Part shown: positions 34,736-46,092 of the stretch, piece by piece
Position numbering within the stretch: position 1 is the stretch's first letter
Layout of the letters: the number at the start of each line of letters is the position of its first letter
NCBI GenBank assembly: GCA_012934845.2
Contig: WNNJ02001687.1
Coordinates: 1-64,000 of the forward strand
Source of the DNA: Pomphorhynchus laevis
Taxonomy: Eukaryota > Acanthocephala > Palaeacanthocephala > Echinorhynchida > Pomphorhynchidae
DNA: 64,000 nucleotides
Direction of reading: 5' to 3'
Notes under the pieces: model-generated
Seen by the model: the letters and a program-made list of their open reading frames with translations, nothing else
Told to the model about the DNA's origin: nothing
The model's database searches: none
Translations under genes and position numbers: made by a program

Positions 34736-37140
34736 TTACGCTCCTTTATACGATACATAGTTATGAGCACATACCTCATCGTCAGACAACATTGGCATAA
34801 TGCGTTCTAACTCCAATTTTGCTAATTCACTCTTTAGTGACCGAATTTGAGTTAGCATTAATTCTTGTGTAGTCTGCAAATCGTGAAAAGACCCAAACGA
34901 CTCTAGACAGAGCAAAAACTTTAAGGAATCTCCGTACGATCTTTCAGCTTCGAGATCAATGTTACCTAACCCAAGATTACCCATTGAAGTAGGAAGTGCT
35001 AGTAGTGAGTGTTGCGTCTATGTAAGTTGATCCACACCTAGAAGTATGTTTACGAACATTGTCAAGTGCACCTCAACAGAATCGTGGAACCAAGAAGATT
35101 CGATCGGACATGTGCGAGTAAGATGAGTCCATGTATGTCTAAGCAACATAGTATAGGCTATATAAGCAATCTGCGGATCCACCTCTGCTATTTCAGACAG
35201 ACTACCAAGACACTTTTTGCAGCGTTCAAACGTTCTTGTTAATCATTTTTTCACATACCTATCCGTACCGATAAAATACTCTAATAAGAAAATTCCGTCA
35301 TTAAGAATATGAACACCCGGTCCTTTTCGCTCATTTTCTATATCTGATGACATAGCTCATAAATAATTTACATAGTTCTTAAATAATTTACATTTTGATG
35401 AATTCACGTAAAATCTGTATTTGGGATCGTGTTATAATAATGCTTTGAGAAATTTGAGTGCTTCGTTCATTGTTCCAACGAATGTTACATCATCAGCATA
35501 CTTGCCTTAAAATAAATCCGCAATCTGATCATGAATTCTCCAGATTAGAGGGATCGTTAACGTCGTAAAGGCAACCATGGTGAATGGATCACCCTGGGTA
35601 AAGCCTTGCTTTGACAACATTATCAGATTTCACATAGATAATAATAAATCATCTTCGTAAGTGTTTTGCAGGACAAAATCGAGCCTGACAAATACAAAAC
35701 ATTGACAAGAACACCAATTTACGACTGATCCTAATAAATGCATTATAAGCATCGATGGTTAAGACACATTATTCGGGGATTTATCATATTCTCTCCTCAC
35801 GCTGTGGACGGCATAATCTATCAAAGTTTTCTACCCCGCATAAAACTGAACATTTTGCGTTATCGTCTGAACAAATCTAGATACATGTTAAAGTAATGCC
35901 TTTCCGATTATGCTGGATAAACCTCCCCGATTCCTATCGGTCGAAAGCCTGGCTGCTTATCTAGCGCTATCAAGCGTGAAGTATGGAACGCTGCTAGTCA
36001 TTTCAGCGATAAGTATTGGCGCCTAATTCTTCGAGCAAGAGGCCCAAAACATTAGCCAGTTCAAGCGATTCTCCCCAAACTAAGTGAGTGGTGGTCGTTA
36101 AGATGAAGCATCTATACCGGAAGGCCCTGCAGATGCGAAGGTTCGTTTGGCAGCTTTTACCGTCCATCGGCATTGATAGCTTCAAGAATCGTTGGATGAA
36201 ATTGAAGATCACTCTAATACACAGAGTCTGGAATCATTGAAATGTCCTGGCAAGTTGCATCTGAATGTTTATCAAGCTGCGCATCTCGAACTTGTTTACC
36301 TTCAATAACATGATCAAGGCTAAGAGCGCCTTATGAACGATGATCCTCATCAAAGGATCCCATTGCTCTAGAGACCTTACTTTGTGACATCAAGTTGATG
36401 AATTGTAGTAGCCATGGTCTATTCGATTTTGTTGTTTTCACAGAAAGATCCGATTGAAGCGACCTAGCCTCGGCAAGTGGTTCCTTTAAGTTAATCCGCT
36501 TCCACATATCAAGTCGCCTCGCTAGAACCTTTCGTAATACGGAAATCTTTAGAAAAAGAAGGATGTTGTAGGACACACCGGCAAAAAATCGTAACTGACA
36601 TTAACGCCTATCCATCATTGTCTGTAGCTGTTTCAGACATATTAAATATCCCGTTTAAATGGCTCATCAACTCTTTCACCTCATTTCATCTAGAAAAACG
36701 CATCAAATTCGGTCTAAAGCCAATGACCTCGTAGAAAGCTGCTTCCAGTGTTGGCTCCTAGAGTGTCGTTAGACGTTTAACAGTCGTGTTCATAGATTGA
36801 GTTCTCCTGTAACTTGACAAATCCGTAATATTCTGTGTCATCAAAGAATGTTCAATCCCAGTTGCTCTGTCCGATATACCTGTGACGTATGTTCTATCGG
36901 TAATGATCCGCTGAACTCTGTTTGTACAGTGGGAAGCAACACAATTGGAACACATGCAGTTGGCTTTTTGATATCGACATCTCTTGCATACTGCTGCCTG
37001 ACCATTGCATGATCAGCATGGATTTCGTTTGAAGGTATTCCACTCGGCATATTGTACTTGAACATATTGTACTTGAACATGGCTCTCCGCCAAACCTTTA
37101 GGGTTTTTTTCGACGACACCTTAGTTTTCGTCAATTTCAG
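34736..37140 (-). mobile_element. RLE-type LINE, family W, RT part
   Basis: Minus strand, highly decayed. N-terminal fragments (36841-37134), LLQFINLMSQSKV (36331-36576), SMPMDGKSCQTNLRICRAFR (36003-36212), DAYNAFIRISRKL (RT motif A, about 35740), remnants of TQGDPF.MVAF and YADDVTFVGTMNEALKF (about 35470-35600), GPGVHILNDGIFLLEYFIGT (about 35260-35320), and NLGLGNIDLEAERSYGDSL (34736-34984), the GGLG region following the thumb. The nuclease part expected below 34736 is missing; a fragment of it lies inverted at 37150-37800. Confidence 0.65.
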
Positions 37141-37149
37141 GATGCCTTA

Positions 37150-37800
37150 GCCGTTAGATACGGATGGCTACCCCCGAATCAACCAGTAAATTGTACTTGT
37201 GGTGCTACGTTCGATATATGTCATTGTCTTTCCTGCCAAGTATGTGGTCTTTCTACAGTAAGACAAAATACCTTAAGAAACTTTTTGGCTAAAATGTTTT
37301 TCCTAATTATAACATCTGTGGCGATAGAACCTGTACTTCGCAGTTTACCAAGTAACACTGTATTCGAAAGATCGACTACGACGCTGGACATGAATGCTAG
37401 ATTAGACGTAAAATGCAATGGCTTATTTTGTGATATGATCTCTACGCCAATCTCTCTTGGACATTGGAATTTACAATCACTTAGCTACATCATATTATTT
37501 AAGTGATCCACAATCAAATCTAAGTTACCATGAAAAAAAGAAAACTAGGAAAGTACGAAGGACGCGTTTTAAAGTTTACTTTTACGCTTTCGTTGGATCA
37601 TGTAATGGAGCATTGGGTGAGGACGCGCAGATAATTTTTAAAATAATTGCACTAATTGAGTCTGAAAAAACAGTCGCCCATTTAATGTGTGCATAACCAA
37701 GATCCCGTAGATTTTGGATTTTTAATGGCCAAAACAGCTTCAGTAGCTTACATATTGAAAGATCGTGCCATGGTAAATTTACCTCTCTATGGGAGTGATA
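37150..37800 (+). mobile_element. Family W LINE endonuclease region, opposite orientation
   Basis: Plus strand: WLPPNQPVNCTCGATFDICH, CLSCQVCGL (C.C..........H.LSC zinc motif), then LRSLPSNTVFERSTTTLDMNARLDVKCNGLF (PD-(D/E)xK-like region) and VYFYAFVGSCNGALGEDAQII. Same order as in 57894-58880. It directly abuts the minus-strand RT part of the same family. Confidence 0.65.
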
Positions 37801-37837
37801 CTTTTTCTTTTTTTCGTAATAATAAATTTCTTTATAA

Positions 37838-38262
37838 AAAATATTTATACCCTTTTAATAGCAGTTTTCAAAATTGTAGATTATGAGAACACATATGTTC
37901 ATTTATTTTCTCAAAATTAAGACTTTTGCAATTGCATTCATTTTCTATATTGTTTATAATATCATCATAACATAGATTTCAATTCTTTATTATAATTAAA
38001 AATCTCCGTTTTAATGGCGGTAACAGCTTATACCTTATTTTAGGAATATATTTACTTAAATCTGACCCTATTATTTCTTTACTTTTAGAATTATTTAAAA
38101 GTCCGGCTATATTTATGTTATCTATACATTTATTAATGAAGTTTATGGTTAATGTATATTTTCTATTGTTATTATTAACAATTATTGTCCGCTTATAGTA
38201 TTTTATATTACAATAACTGTATATTATACAACTTAACATATCAGTTGTATAAGTTATTTTAC
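37838..38262 (-). mobile_element. Naiad-like linker fragment with CxC motif
   Basis: Minus strand: NNNNRKYTLTINFINKCIDN, INIAGLLNNSKSKEIIGSDL, KYIPKIRYKLLPPL, then NIENECNCKSLNFEKINEHM (CNC near 37930), ending at GGGTATAAATATTTTTT, the same breakpoint as the copy at 57785. Encodes neither EN nor RT. Confidence 0.8.
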
Positions 38263-38434
38263 AAGTTTCATAAGTCCATATATAAGTTGTATAAGTTATT
38301 ATACAACTTAATCTTATTAGGTTCTTTCAGTATTTACGTTATACAATCTTTTTTATTTCTTTAATAATGTAATTTATGTACTAATTTAATTTAATCATTC
38401 AACTTTGTTCACTTGCGGTACAAATTATTTTTAG

Positions 38435-38561
38435 ATCTAGATGGAAAAATTTTTGATTATTTCGATGGCATTCAGCATGTCAAGGACCGCATAATTAAAT
38501 TCGTTGGTGATGCATCGGTGCGAATAGAGGAAGATTATCTTCGGATTCTAAGATACTTTAG
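38435..38561 (+). CDS. TRNT1: TRNT1 exon 3
   Basis: Entering in phase 1, the exon completes GAT and reads DLDGKIFDYFDGIQHVKDRI, IKFVGDASVRIEEDYLRILRYF and AG of Arg. This covers the FDYF.G..DL motif and motif D (EDYLRILRYFR), whose Asp and Arg template the incoming CTP/ATP. The acceptor is TTATTTTTAG (AG 38433-38434). A second AG at 38439-38440 would also be in frame but would drop two residues conserved in position (Leu-Gly-Phe-Asp-Gly in human). The donor is AG|GTAAAAAG, phase 2. Intron 2 is 18688 bp. Confidence 0.95.
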
Positions 38562-38865
38562 GTAAAAAGAATTTTATTCACAAGAAGTCTTTTAATTAAT
38601 TGCTCCATCGCAGTTTTTAATAAACATTTTTTGATGATATACACAAATGTGTTTTAATAATGTGAATTATTAGTTGGCTATTTCTCCGAGAAAAATATAA
38701 AAATAGTATTATTTTTGAATTTTCGCGAATGCGATCTGTCTCTTCAGAAAACACTAGTCTTTATCTAATGCTGGCAGAGTTACCGGGAAAAACATTCCAT
38801 GATTTATCTGGTATACTCTAATATTAGAGGTACGTGGACGACTCATTTCATTGTATTTAATGCAA
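38562..38865. other. TRNT1 intron DNA
   Basis: No repeat or exon recognised. The frame around 38730-38820 was tested as the missing exon and does not fit. Confidence 0.5.
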
Positions 38866-38867
38866 AA

Positions 38868-39190
38868 CTAGAACTGCAATTCAGATACCTTGCTGAACAT
38901 AAAAGATCTTACTATTTAATGAAATGTTACATACGAAGATTCTGATAAACATATTTTATTTCTATACGTCGACATATTTTGTCAGCAAATGCTTAATACG
39001 GACATACATATTTAATGTAAAACTTTTTTAATGTATTTAATGCATTAAATACATATTTAATGTATTTTATGTAAAACTAGAACTTCAATTCAGATACCTT
39101 GCTGAACATAAAAGATCTTACTATTTAATGAAATGTTACATACGCAGATTCTGACAAACATATTTTATTTCTATACGTCGACATATTTTG
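38868..39190. repeat. Tandem duplication of a 114 bp unit
   Basis: 38868-38981 and 39077-39190 differ at only a few positions (start CTAGAACTGCAATTCAGATA versus CTAGAACTTC). They are separated by a short AT-rich palindromic TAATGTATTTAATGCATTAA stretch. Recent local duplication. Confidence 0.9.
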
Positions 39191-39400
39191 ATAAAATTTT
39201 AAGAATTGCAACAATATGTAACGATATTGGCGTTCTTCAAAATTATTTAAATAATTTAATAGATACATATTTGAGACTACCTTACTATAAAAATAACATC
39301 AAGCAGAAAATAGTAAAATATATAAATCAACACAGTAATATTAAAAATGAATATTCATTATTTGCTGAAATTTTTTTGGATGGATAATAAATATAATACT
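39191..39400 (+). mobile_element. Naiad-like RT C-terminus, plus strand
   Basis: Encodes ILRIATICNDIGVLQNYLNN, LIDTYLRLPYYKNNIKQKIV, KYINQH and the end FLDG. Lies tail to tail with the minus-strand copy starting at 39540. Confidence 0.8.
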
Positions 39401-39539
39401 TTGTATTAGAACATGATACTAGATAAAAAGGTACTAATAGTATAAATCAATAAATAATAAAATAATAAAGGTACTAATGATATAATACTAAATAAAAAGG
39501 GTTTATATCCATATATGAACGATAAAATATATATAATAT

Positions 39540-42283
39540 ATATAATTAAATCAGCTAACTGAGTCTACGTATTTAATATAATTATAAAAAAAAAACATAA
39601 TAATGCTAAATCAAAATTTAATAATTATATATTAAAATTAATAATTGTTTTTAGATTTTCTATAATTTATATCAAGTTAGAATAAAAAATTGAAATTAAA
39701 AAAAAATAAACGTTATTTTTATGAATTGACTAATAAATAACAGACGTTGTATCAGAATAAGAATTAGAGGTCATCAGGAGGAACTGCTATGCTATCAGGT
39801 TTCGGCCCCTAACTCCTCTACCCAACATAGCAGCGGGGCCAAATACATGCTAATGATGTATTTCCTCTGATAAAACTATCTAGTATCTTATTATAATACA
39901 AAGTATATTATTTATTATCCATCCATAAAAATTTGCCACTTAAGAGTTTAAATTTATTCTTTATATTATTGTGTTGATTTATATATTTTACTATTTTCTG
40001 CTTGATGTTATTTTTATAGTAACCTAGTTTAAAATATGTATCTATTAAATTATTTAAATGATTTTGAAGAAAGCCAATATCATTACATATTGTTGCAATT
40101 CTTAAAATTTCATTATTTAATGTATTATATTTTATATTATATGGTATGCATGAATGCTCATGCAAAAATATGTTTCTTGTAAATTTAAATATGTCATCTT
40201 TACGATATAAATTAATAGTAGTTTTAGTTAATGTTAATTTAATGTTCATATCTAGATATACACCTTCTTTATCATTAATATTGGTTTTGCTAAGAATAAG
40301 GCTTTCTGGATAAATGTGCTCACTAATTGAATAAAAATTATTAGAATTAAATACACATATATCATCAATGTATCGAAACATATATTTCATATATTTATAT
40401 TGTTTAGATTTAGTTTTTACACAGTTATGAACAAATTCATATTCTATAAAGCTTTAAAAACAAGTCAGCTATAATTAAGCTACTATTACCACCCATTGGA
40501 ACACCTTTTACTTGTCTTAATATAGATGTCTCTACTTTTAAATAATTTTGATTTATAAACATTAAAGGATTCTATTAATTCAATTTTATCTATATATTTA
40601 TATTTACTTAATGGTTTAATTTTTGTTAGATAGACGTCAAAATTATTGTAACATATATATGTATATCTTTTTCCGAATATAAGATTAATTAATTTTACTA
40701 ACGCTTCTTTAATGTCTACTAAATCTAGATTTGTATAAAGCGTACTAAAATCGTATGTATTTATATTTTGAAAATTTATTCCTTTTGTCTGTTCTAAAAA
40801 TTCTTTTGTAGAATTAATACTAAAATAGCGTTTTATACCAGTATTAATTTCAATTCCCTTGCAATATTTATTAAAATGTGCTTTAATTACTTTAAGTATT
40901 TTATTCATATAGACAGAAAGTGGTTTTAATGTACATTTAAACGCACTACATATGAACCTAGGTTTTTTTGGATTTTTATGTAATTTTGGATTCCAATATA
41001 ATACAGGTATTGTTTTATTATCTAATTCAACCTTTATACCCTTTTTATTCACTTATAGAACAGTGACTTGTAATAATTGTTTCTAAACTCAACTCACTAC
41101 GTTCATATGTTGGATTTACATTTAAATCATTAGAATTAATCTCTTTCATTAGTATATCATAATAAAGCTTTTTGCATATGAAGACAAAGTTATTACTAGC
41201 TTTATCAATAGTTGTTATTATATAGTTATCCTTTAATTTAGTAAGTTCTTTATACATATCTTTATTAATTTTATCTTTCCTTTTATAATTGTTTGTTATT
41301 TTCATTTTATTTTTAATTTTATCAAATATATAATCTTTCCAAATTTTTATCTTAGATATATTCGAGCTTTCACTATTAATCAGCTTACTAAAGTAATCAT
41401 TTAAGTTATTATATAACGAACTGTAAATTTTATTTTTGTCGTTGTTGTTATTTAATCTATATTTATACCCTTTTGATAGCAGCTTTCTTAATTCACAATT
41501 TTCAATTAATTCTAGATTATGGGTACATATATGTTCATTTATTTTATCAAAACTAATACTTTTACAATTGCATTCTGTTTCCATTATGTTTGTAATATTA
41601 TCGTTACATATTGATTTTAATTCTTTATTATAATTACAAATGTTTCGTCCTAATGCTGGTAAGAGTTTATACCTTATTTTAGGAATATATTTACTTAAAT
41701 CTGACCCTATTATTTCTTTACTTTTAGAATTATTTAAAAGTCCGGCTATATTTATGTTATCTATACATTTATTAATGAAGTTTATGGTTAATGTATATTT
41801 TCTATTGTTATTATTTACATTTATTGTATGATTATAGTATTTTGTATTACAATAACTGTCTATTATACAACTTAGCCTATCATAGTCGTTAATTAATTTT
41901 TGATTTATTGAACATATGATATCTTTAGAAAAACTTCTTATATTTACATAAAGATCTTTTAGCTTATTATCACTTAAAAGTTGTTTTAACATTTCTAATT
42001 GTTCATTTATATACATATCTTTTTTAATATTTTTAACTCTATTTTTCCTATTCCTTTTATCACCATGACTTCTTGGTTTGCGTTTAACCGGATTATTATA
42101 ATATAGTTGTTTATTATGTATTATACTACTTCTGCCAATTCCTTGTACCACGTCATTCAATCCTAATGGGTACATGGAATTAAGCGTTTTAATTCAAAAA
42201 TCTTCTTTTTCTAATAGTTTTTGATTTAATATTGAAATGTTTTCTTCGATAATATGTTCTAAAATAAATAATTTACAGTTTTT
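39540..42283 (-). mobile_element. Naiad-like PLE, most complete RT copy
   Basis: Minus strand from 42283: the last part of the GIY-YIG endonuclease (LEHIIEENISILNQKLLEKE, MYPLGLNDVVQG), basic linker KRKPRSHGDKRNRKNRVKN, CxC motif ECNCKS (about 41570), then RT in three frames: 41045-42175 (DNYIITTIDKASNNFVF), 40486-41052 (WNPKLHKNP, NTYDFSTLYTNLD motif A) and 39908-40390 (FRYIDDICVF motif C). Frame breaks lie at about 41050 and within motif B near 40480. Downstream: structured block 39766-39872 and tail to 39540. The N-terminal part of the endonuclease, including its GIY and YIG strands, is missing. Naiads are PLEs with the GIY-YIG domain before the RT and a CxC linker; this fits. Confidence 0.92.
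39766..39872 (-). ncRNA. Naiad 3' structured block, copy C (reference)
   Basis: Paired elements: CTGCTATG 39784-39791 with CATAGCAG 39826-39833; GGCCCC 39804-39809 with GGGGCC 39835-39840 (crossing that stem, pseudoknot); AAATACAT 39841-39848 with ATGTATTT 39856-39863; outer TCATCAG 39771-39777 with CTGATAA. On the sense (minus) strand CUGAUGA is followed by CCUCU, which can pair with AGAGG preceding AAA. This resembles a permuted hammerhead junction but needs an extra unpaired base. Confidence 0.75.
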
Positions 42284-42434
42284 AATATAATGTCAATATT
42301 AATTTTATTATAATTTAATTTAATATTATAATTTAATTTATTTAAAATAATTAATTATTTAAATTATTTAATAATATTAAATTATTTTTAATAATTTAAT
42401 TTATTATAATTTTATTTAATATAATTTTAATATC

Positions 42435-42605
42435 ATTAAAACTTCTTTTAATTTATATCTTAAAGACGACATATTTAAATTCACAAGAAACGTATTTTGG
42501 CATGAGCATTTCTGCATCCCGTATAATATTAAATATGATATAATAAGTAATGAAATTTAAAGAATTGCAACAATATTTAACGATTTGGCTTTAAATGATT
42601 TATAA
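42435..42605 (+). mobile_element. Naiad-like RT fragment, plus strand
   Basis: Diverged KTSFNLYLKDDIFKFTRNVF, WHEHFCIPYNIKYD, RIATIFNDLAL. Head-to-head with the minus copy ending at 42283, separated by an AT-only stretch. Confidence 0.65.
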
Positions 42606-42710
42606 TAAATAATTTAATTTTTTTATAGATTCATTATAATAAGAAATAACAAAAGTAAATCAGTTTTTTGCAGTAGTCTGCCGCTGGTTACCAATCGAGC
42701 TAGCATGTGA

Positions 42711-43060
42711 TTAACCTAGCCAGTCTCCTTTCGGCGCTGTGACGGATCGGCTATCCAACGTGTCGTCAACATCTATCTGATCGATCCCGCGAGCGCAGCT
42801 TGTCGCGTGAAGGTCCTCCGCGGGACTGACGTCCACAATACTTCGACGATAAGCGGGATCATATACGCCCACGAAATCGTTTTCAGAGTCCGACCAATCC
42901 TCGTCCATAATATGTCGGCATTTCGAATCGTCGGAACATTCGACGAACCTCCACCCTATCACGAATCCTCGTCTGGAATGCTCTTCAACGGTGCTTTGGC
43001 GTTTCCTCTTTTGAGGGCCACGAAGATTCGCTGGAATAATTCTTTAGCTACTTTTAAATA
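42711..43060 (-). mobile_element. Family X LINE fragment, C-terminal side
   Basis: The minus strand starts VAKELFQRIFVALKRGNAKA, LKSIPDEDS, matching VEHLFQRVSVAIMIGKANAI of 24754-25518, and continues into an acidic frame (HIMDEDWSDSENDFVGVYDP). It is the downstream half of the fragment at 43510-44070, split by a Naiad-like insertion. Confidence 0.6.
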
Positions 43061-43500
43061 AATTAAATCAGCTAACTGAGTCTACGTATTTAATATAATT
43101 ATAAACAAAACAAAACATAATAATGCTGAATCAAAATTTAATAATTATATATTAAAATTAATAATTGGTTTTAGATTTTCTATAATTTATATCAAGTTAA
43201 TATAAAAAATTGAAATTTAAGAAGTCATTTTTAAATAATTTTGATTTATCAAAATATTTAAGGATTCTATTAATTCAATTTTATCCATATATTTATATTT
43301 ACTTGATGTTTAATTTTTGTTAGATAGGCGTTATAATTATTATAACATATATATGTATATCTTTTTCCGAATATAAGATTAATTAATTTTACTAACACTT
43401 CTTTAATATCTACTAAATCTAGATTTGTATAAAGCGTACTAAAATCCTATGTATTTATATTTTGAAAATTTATTCCTTTTGTCTGTTCTAAAAATGTATC
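43060..43500 (-). mobile_element. Naiad-like PLE, internally deleted, inserted in family X LINE
   Basis: The tail (43060-43225) joins directly to the RT segment containing TYDFSTLYTNLD-like and GKRYTYICYNNYNAYLTKI sequence (43225-43497). The C-terminal RT and structured block are absent. Confidence 0.75.
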
Positions 43501-43509
43501 GTGCTAAAA

Positions 43510-44070
43510 AAGGTATCGTGCTGTTTTGCGAATGAAATTTTAACCCTCTGTGTTTTATCCCCGATACGTATTAACGACATCAGGGGTAAACATTAAGTCA
43601 TTTGTCTTTATCTTGTGACGGTATTTTCGCACTTTGATTCGCATAGCATTGTCCTCTGCCACATACGTTGCCTCAGTGCTGTCCTTCGACATATATGATT
43701 ACTGCTGTGGGTTTGCCAACGCGAAATCAACAGCTTCTGATTGATCTCCATGGAGGAGTAGGCCCGCTGGTTGCTACCTTCAGTCTCGGATAATAATCAG
43801 TGTTTCACGCTCTACGTGTAGTCAGCTGCACGAAAATGATTCAGCTGCACTGTAAACCGTATCTCGCACTCCGTTATGACGAATACCTGGATATTCACGA
43901 AACTGTCATGGGATCCCGTAAATTCTGTGAGCGTCTGCGTCTTTAAAGCATCGGCGGCATTTGTATGGCTGCTGTTATTCTCAACCACAACTTTACGAGG
44001 ATACGAAATTCAGCTAGCAACAGGCATTTGCGTGGCCACATCCAACTGCAAGAATACTAGTCAAAAGGAA
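43510..44070 (-). mobile_element. Family X LINE fragment, endonuclease region
   Basis: Minus strand: CRRCFKDADAH, YPGIRHNGVRDTVYSAAESF (RHN.VRD at about 43860-43885), then HGDQSEAVDFALANPQQQSY (PD-(D/E)xK-like). Broken by several frameshifts. Confidence 0.65.
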
Positions 44071-44109
44071 TAATTTAAATTAATTTTATTTATAATAAAT
44101 TTATTATTT

Positions 44110-44640
44110 AAACGATTTCTTTAAAATCATTGAAATAATTGAATAGATGCATATTTTAAACTAGGTTTCTATAAAAATACTATTAAGCAGAAAATAGTAA
44201 AATATACAAATCAACACAATAATAGTAAAAATAAATTTAAAATCATTAGCGGAAATTTTTATGGATGAATAATAAATCATATACTTTGTATTAGAATAAC
44301 TCCGCTGCAATGTTGAGTAGAGGAATTAGGGGCCAAAATCTGATAGCATAGCAGTTCCTCCTTATGACCTCTAATCCTTATTCTGATACAACGTCTGTTG
44401 TTTATTAGTCGATTCATAAAAATGACATTTATTTTAAATTTCAATTCTTTATTTTAACTTGATATAAGTTTATCTAGTTATAAAATATAAAGTTATATAT
44501 AAAATTTTATACAATTATTTATAATTATTTGTTATCTAATTATTACATTTGGATTTATTGATTTAGCATTATTATTATTTATTTATTTATTTTTTATAAA
44601 TACGTAGACTCAGCTACCTGAATTTATTCATAAAAGTCGA
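44110..44640 (+). mobile_element. Naiad-like PLE 3' end, plus strand
   Basis: RT C-terminus (KIVKYTNQHNNSKNKFKIIS, 44150-44265), partial structured block (44301-44372), then the full AT-rich tail to GTAGACTCAGCTACCTGAATTT near 44625. A good reference for the order ORF end, structured block, tail. Confidence 0.8.
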
Positions 44641-45064
44641 ATAACATGTTGATAATTATTTATAATTTTCAGCGACATTTTCGTTAATGCAAAAACACTA
44701 TATGTTTTTCAGCGACAAATTCGTAACAAAACGTCTGGACATTTCTGAAATTATTTAATGAAATGTTACAACAAATAAGAGCAGATGATTTAATTAATTC
44801 GTCGTTTATATTCTTATCATTAGCTGAACCTTCAATAATTTAAATGTCTATTGTTTAAATTAAATTGCTTTAACTTATAATTTTAGCTTCAATTAAGGAC
44901 AATTATTCGTTAAAGGCTTAAGCTTCAAATAGTATAAATGCTAAAATAAAAACCTCACTTGCAATGATGAGTTGTTGACAATTGCAAAAGTTTAAAACTT
45001 TTGATAGACGCAAATGCACGTAGGCACTTCTATCGGGCTTCTTGATCAAAAATCAATTTTGACG

Positions 45065-45330
45065 ATTTCTCCTGATGACCTCTAATTCTTATTCTGATAC
45101 AACGTCTGTTATTTATTAGTCAATTCATAAAAATGACGTTTATTTTAAATTTTATTTTTTATTTTTTATTTTTATTTTTATTTTTTAACTTGATTTAAAT
45201 TATAGAAAATCTAAAAACAATTATTAATTTTATTATTTAATTATTAAATTTTGATTTAGCATTATTATGTTTTGTTTATTTTATAATTATATAACAATAC
45301 GTATACTCAGTTAGCTGATTTAATTAATGC
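45065..45330 (+). mobile_element. Naiad-like tail, truncated inside the structured block
   Basis: Begins CTCCTGATGACCTCTAATTC and continues through the standard tail to ACTCAGTTAGCTGATTTAATT. It is a solo 3' end, as expected from abortive reverse transcription. Confidence 0.8.
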
Positions 45331-45668
45331 TATAAAGCTTTAGTTTTATACAATAGTTTTATACTAAAGTACGCATAAAACTTTAGTTTTGTACGTGCTT
45401 TAGTTTTATAACTAATTACGTGCCATTGGAAAATACTTATTATTGAGTTTCAGTAAAATAACTTACTGTTCCTCATAATAATGAAATTGAGTAAAACCTT
45501 AGCAAACTTCAAACAAAATGTCGAATACTAGAAAAGTATATTCAGCATCCTCTATGTAAGCATTTTTCACTAAAATTTGTAACTAAGTCGAAAGTTTGTT
45601 ACTTCTTAATACTTCCGTTAATCCACATGTAAAATAAACAGAAAATAGGATTTCATAAAATATATAAA

Positions 45669-45680
45669 ATGTCACGATTT
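45669..45680. repeat. Left 12 bp target-site duplication of the canonical PLE
   Basis: ATGTCACGATTT here and at 47678-47689 flank the element. Confidence 0.75.
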
Positions 45681-45717
45681 AAATTGAATTTGAATAAGGA
45701 TTGCGACGGTGTAATAG

Positions 45718-46092
45718 CATTTAAATTAGAAGAAAGATGGCAAAAACCAACGCAAAATTTATTAAATTGAATATTTCGATGCCTAGCTGGCATCATCTTC
45801 AGCAATCTGAAATGAAGGCAAAAAAGTGTACACGTTAACATAAAAAGAAGAAAAAGTCAAAACAAGGAAAACCAGCGCTAATATCGTCAACCCTGCTATG
45901 TAATACCTTCCAACATTAGATGATATTCATCCTTCTCATTTAACTTCGGCTTGAGATTGCGGATGAACAGTGATTCAAGAATCTGTCGTTGGAAGGCTTG
46001 TTGTCGATAAGCAAAGACTTTAACTTCATCAAAGCTTATTGTGTGCCCTGTCAAAAGAGAATGTTCAGCAACAGCAGAGTGAGCCGCCGTAT
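45718..46092 (-). repeat. Left inverted pseudo-LTR of the PLE
   Basis: Reverse complement of 47307-47680 with a few percent differences. It contains a hammerhead-like core on the minus strand (CTGAAGATGATGCC, GGCATCGAAA, 45775-45802). Confidence 0.9.

Noticed and set aside
38730-38825. Frame LAELPGKTFHDLSG as the missing TRNT1 exon
   Set aside because: It lacks the FYGRI start and the N..GL end, the phases do not fit, and similarity is limited to a chance HD.
39784-39840. Naiad structured block as an HDV-like ribozyme
   Set aside because: The crossing of two stems matches HDV topology superficially, but there is no P4, no P1.1 and no catalytic C in a J4/2-like segment, and the joining region is too long.
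39766-39872. Naiad block as a canonical hammerhead
   Set aside because: CUGAUGA and GAAA occur, but stem II as AGAGG/CCUCU would consume G12, or needs an unpaired C. It was therefore reported only as hammerhead-like.
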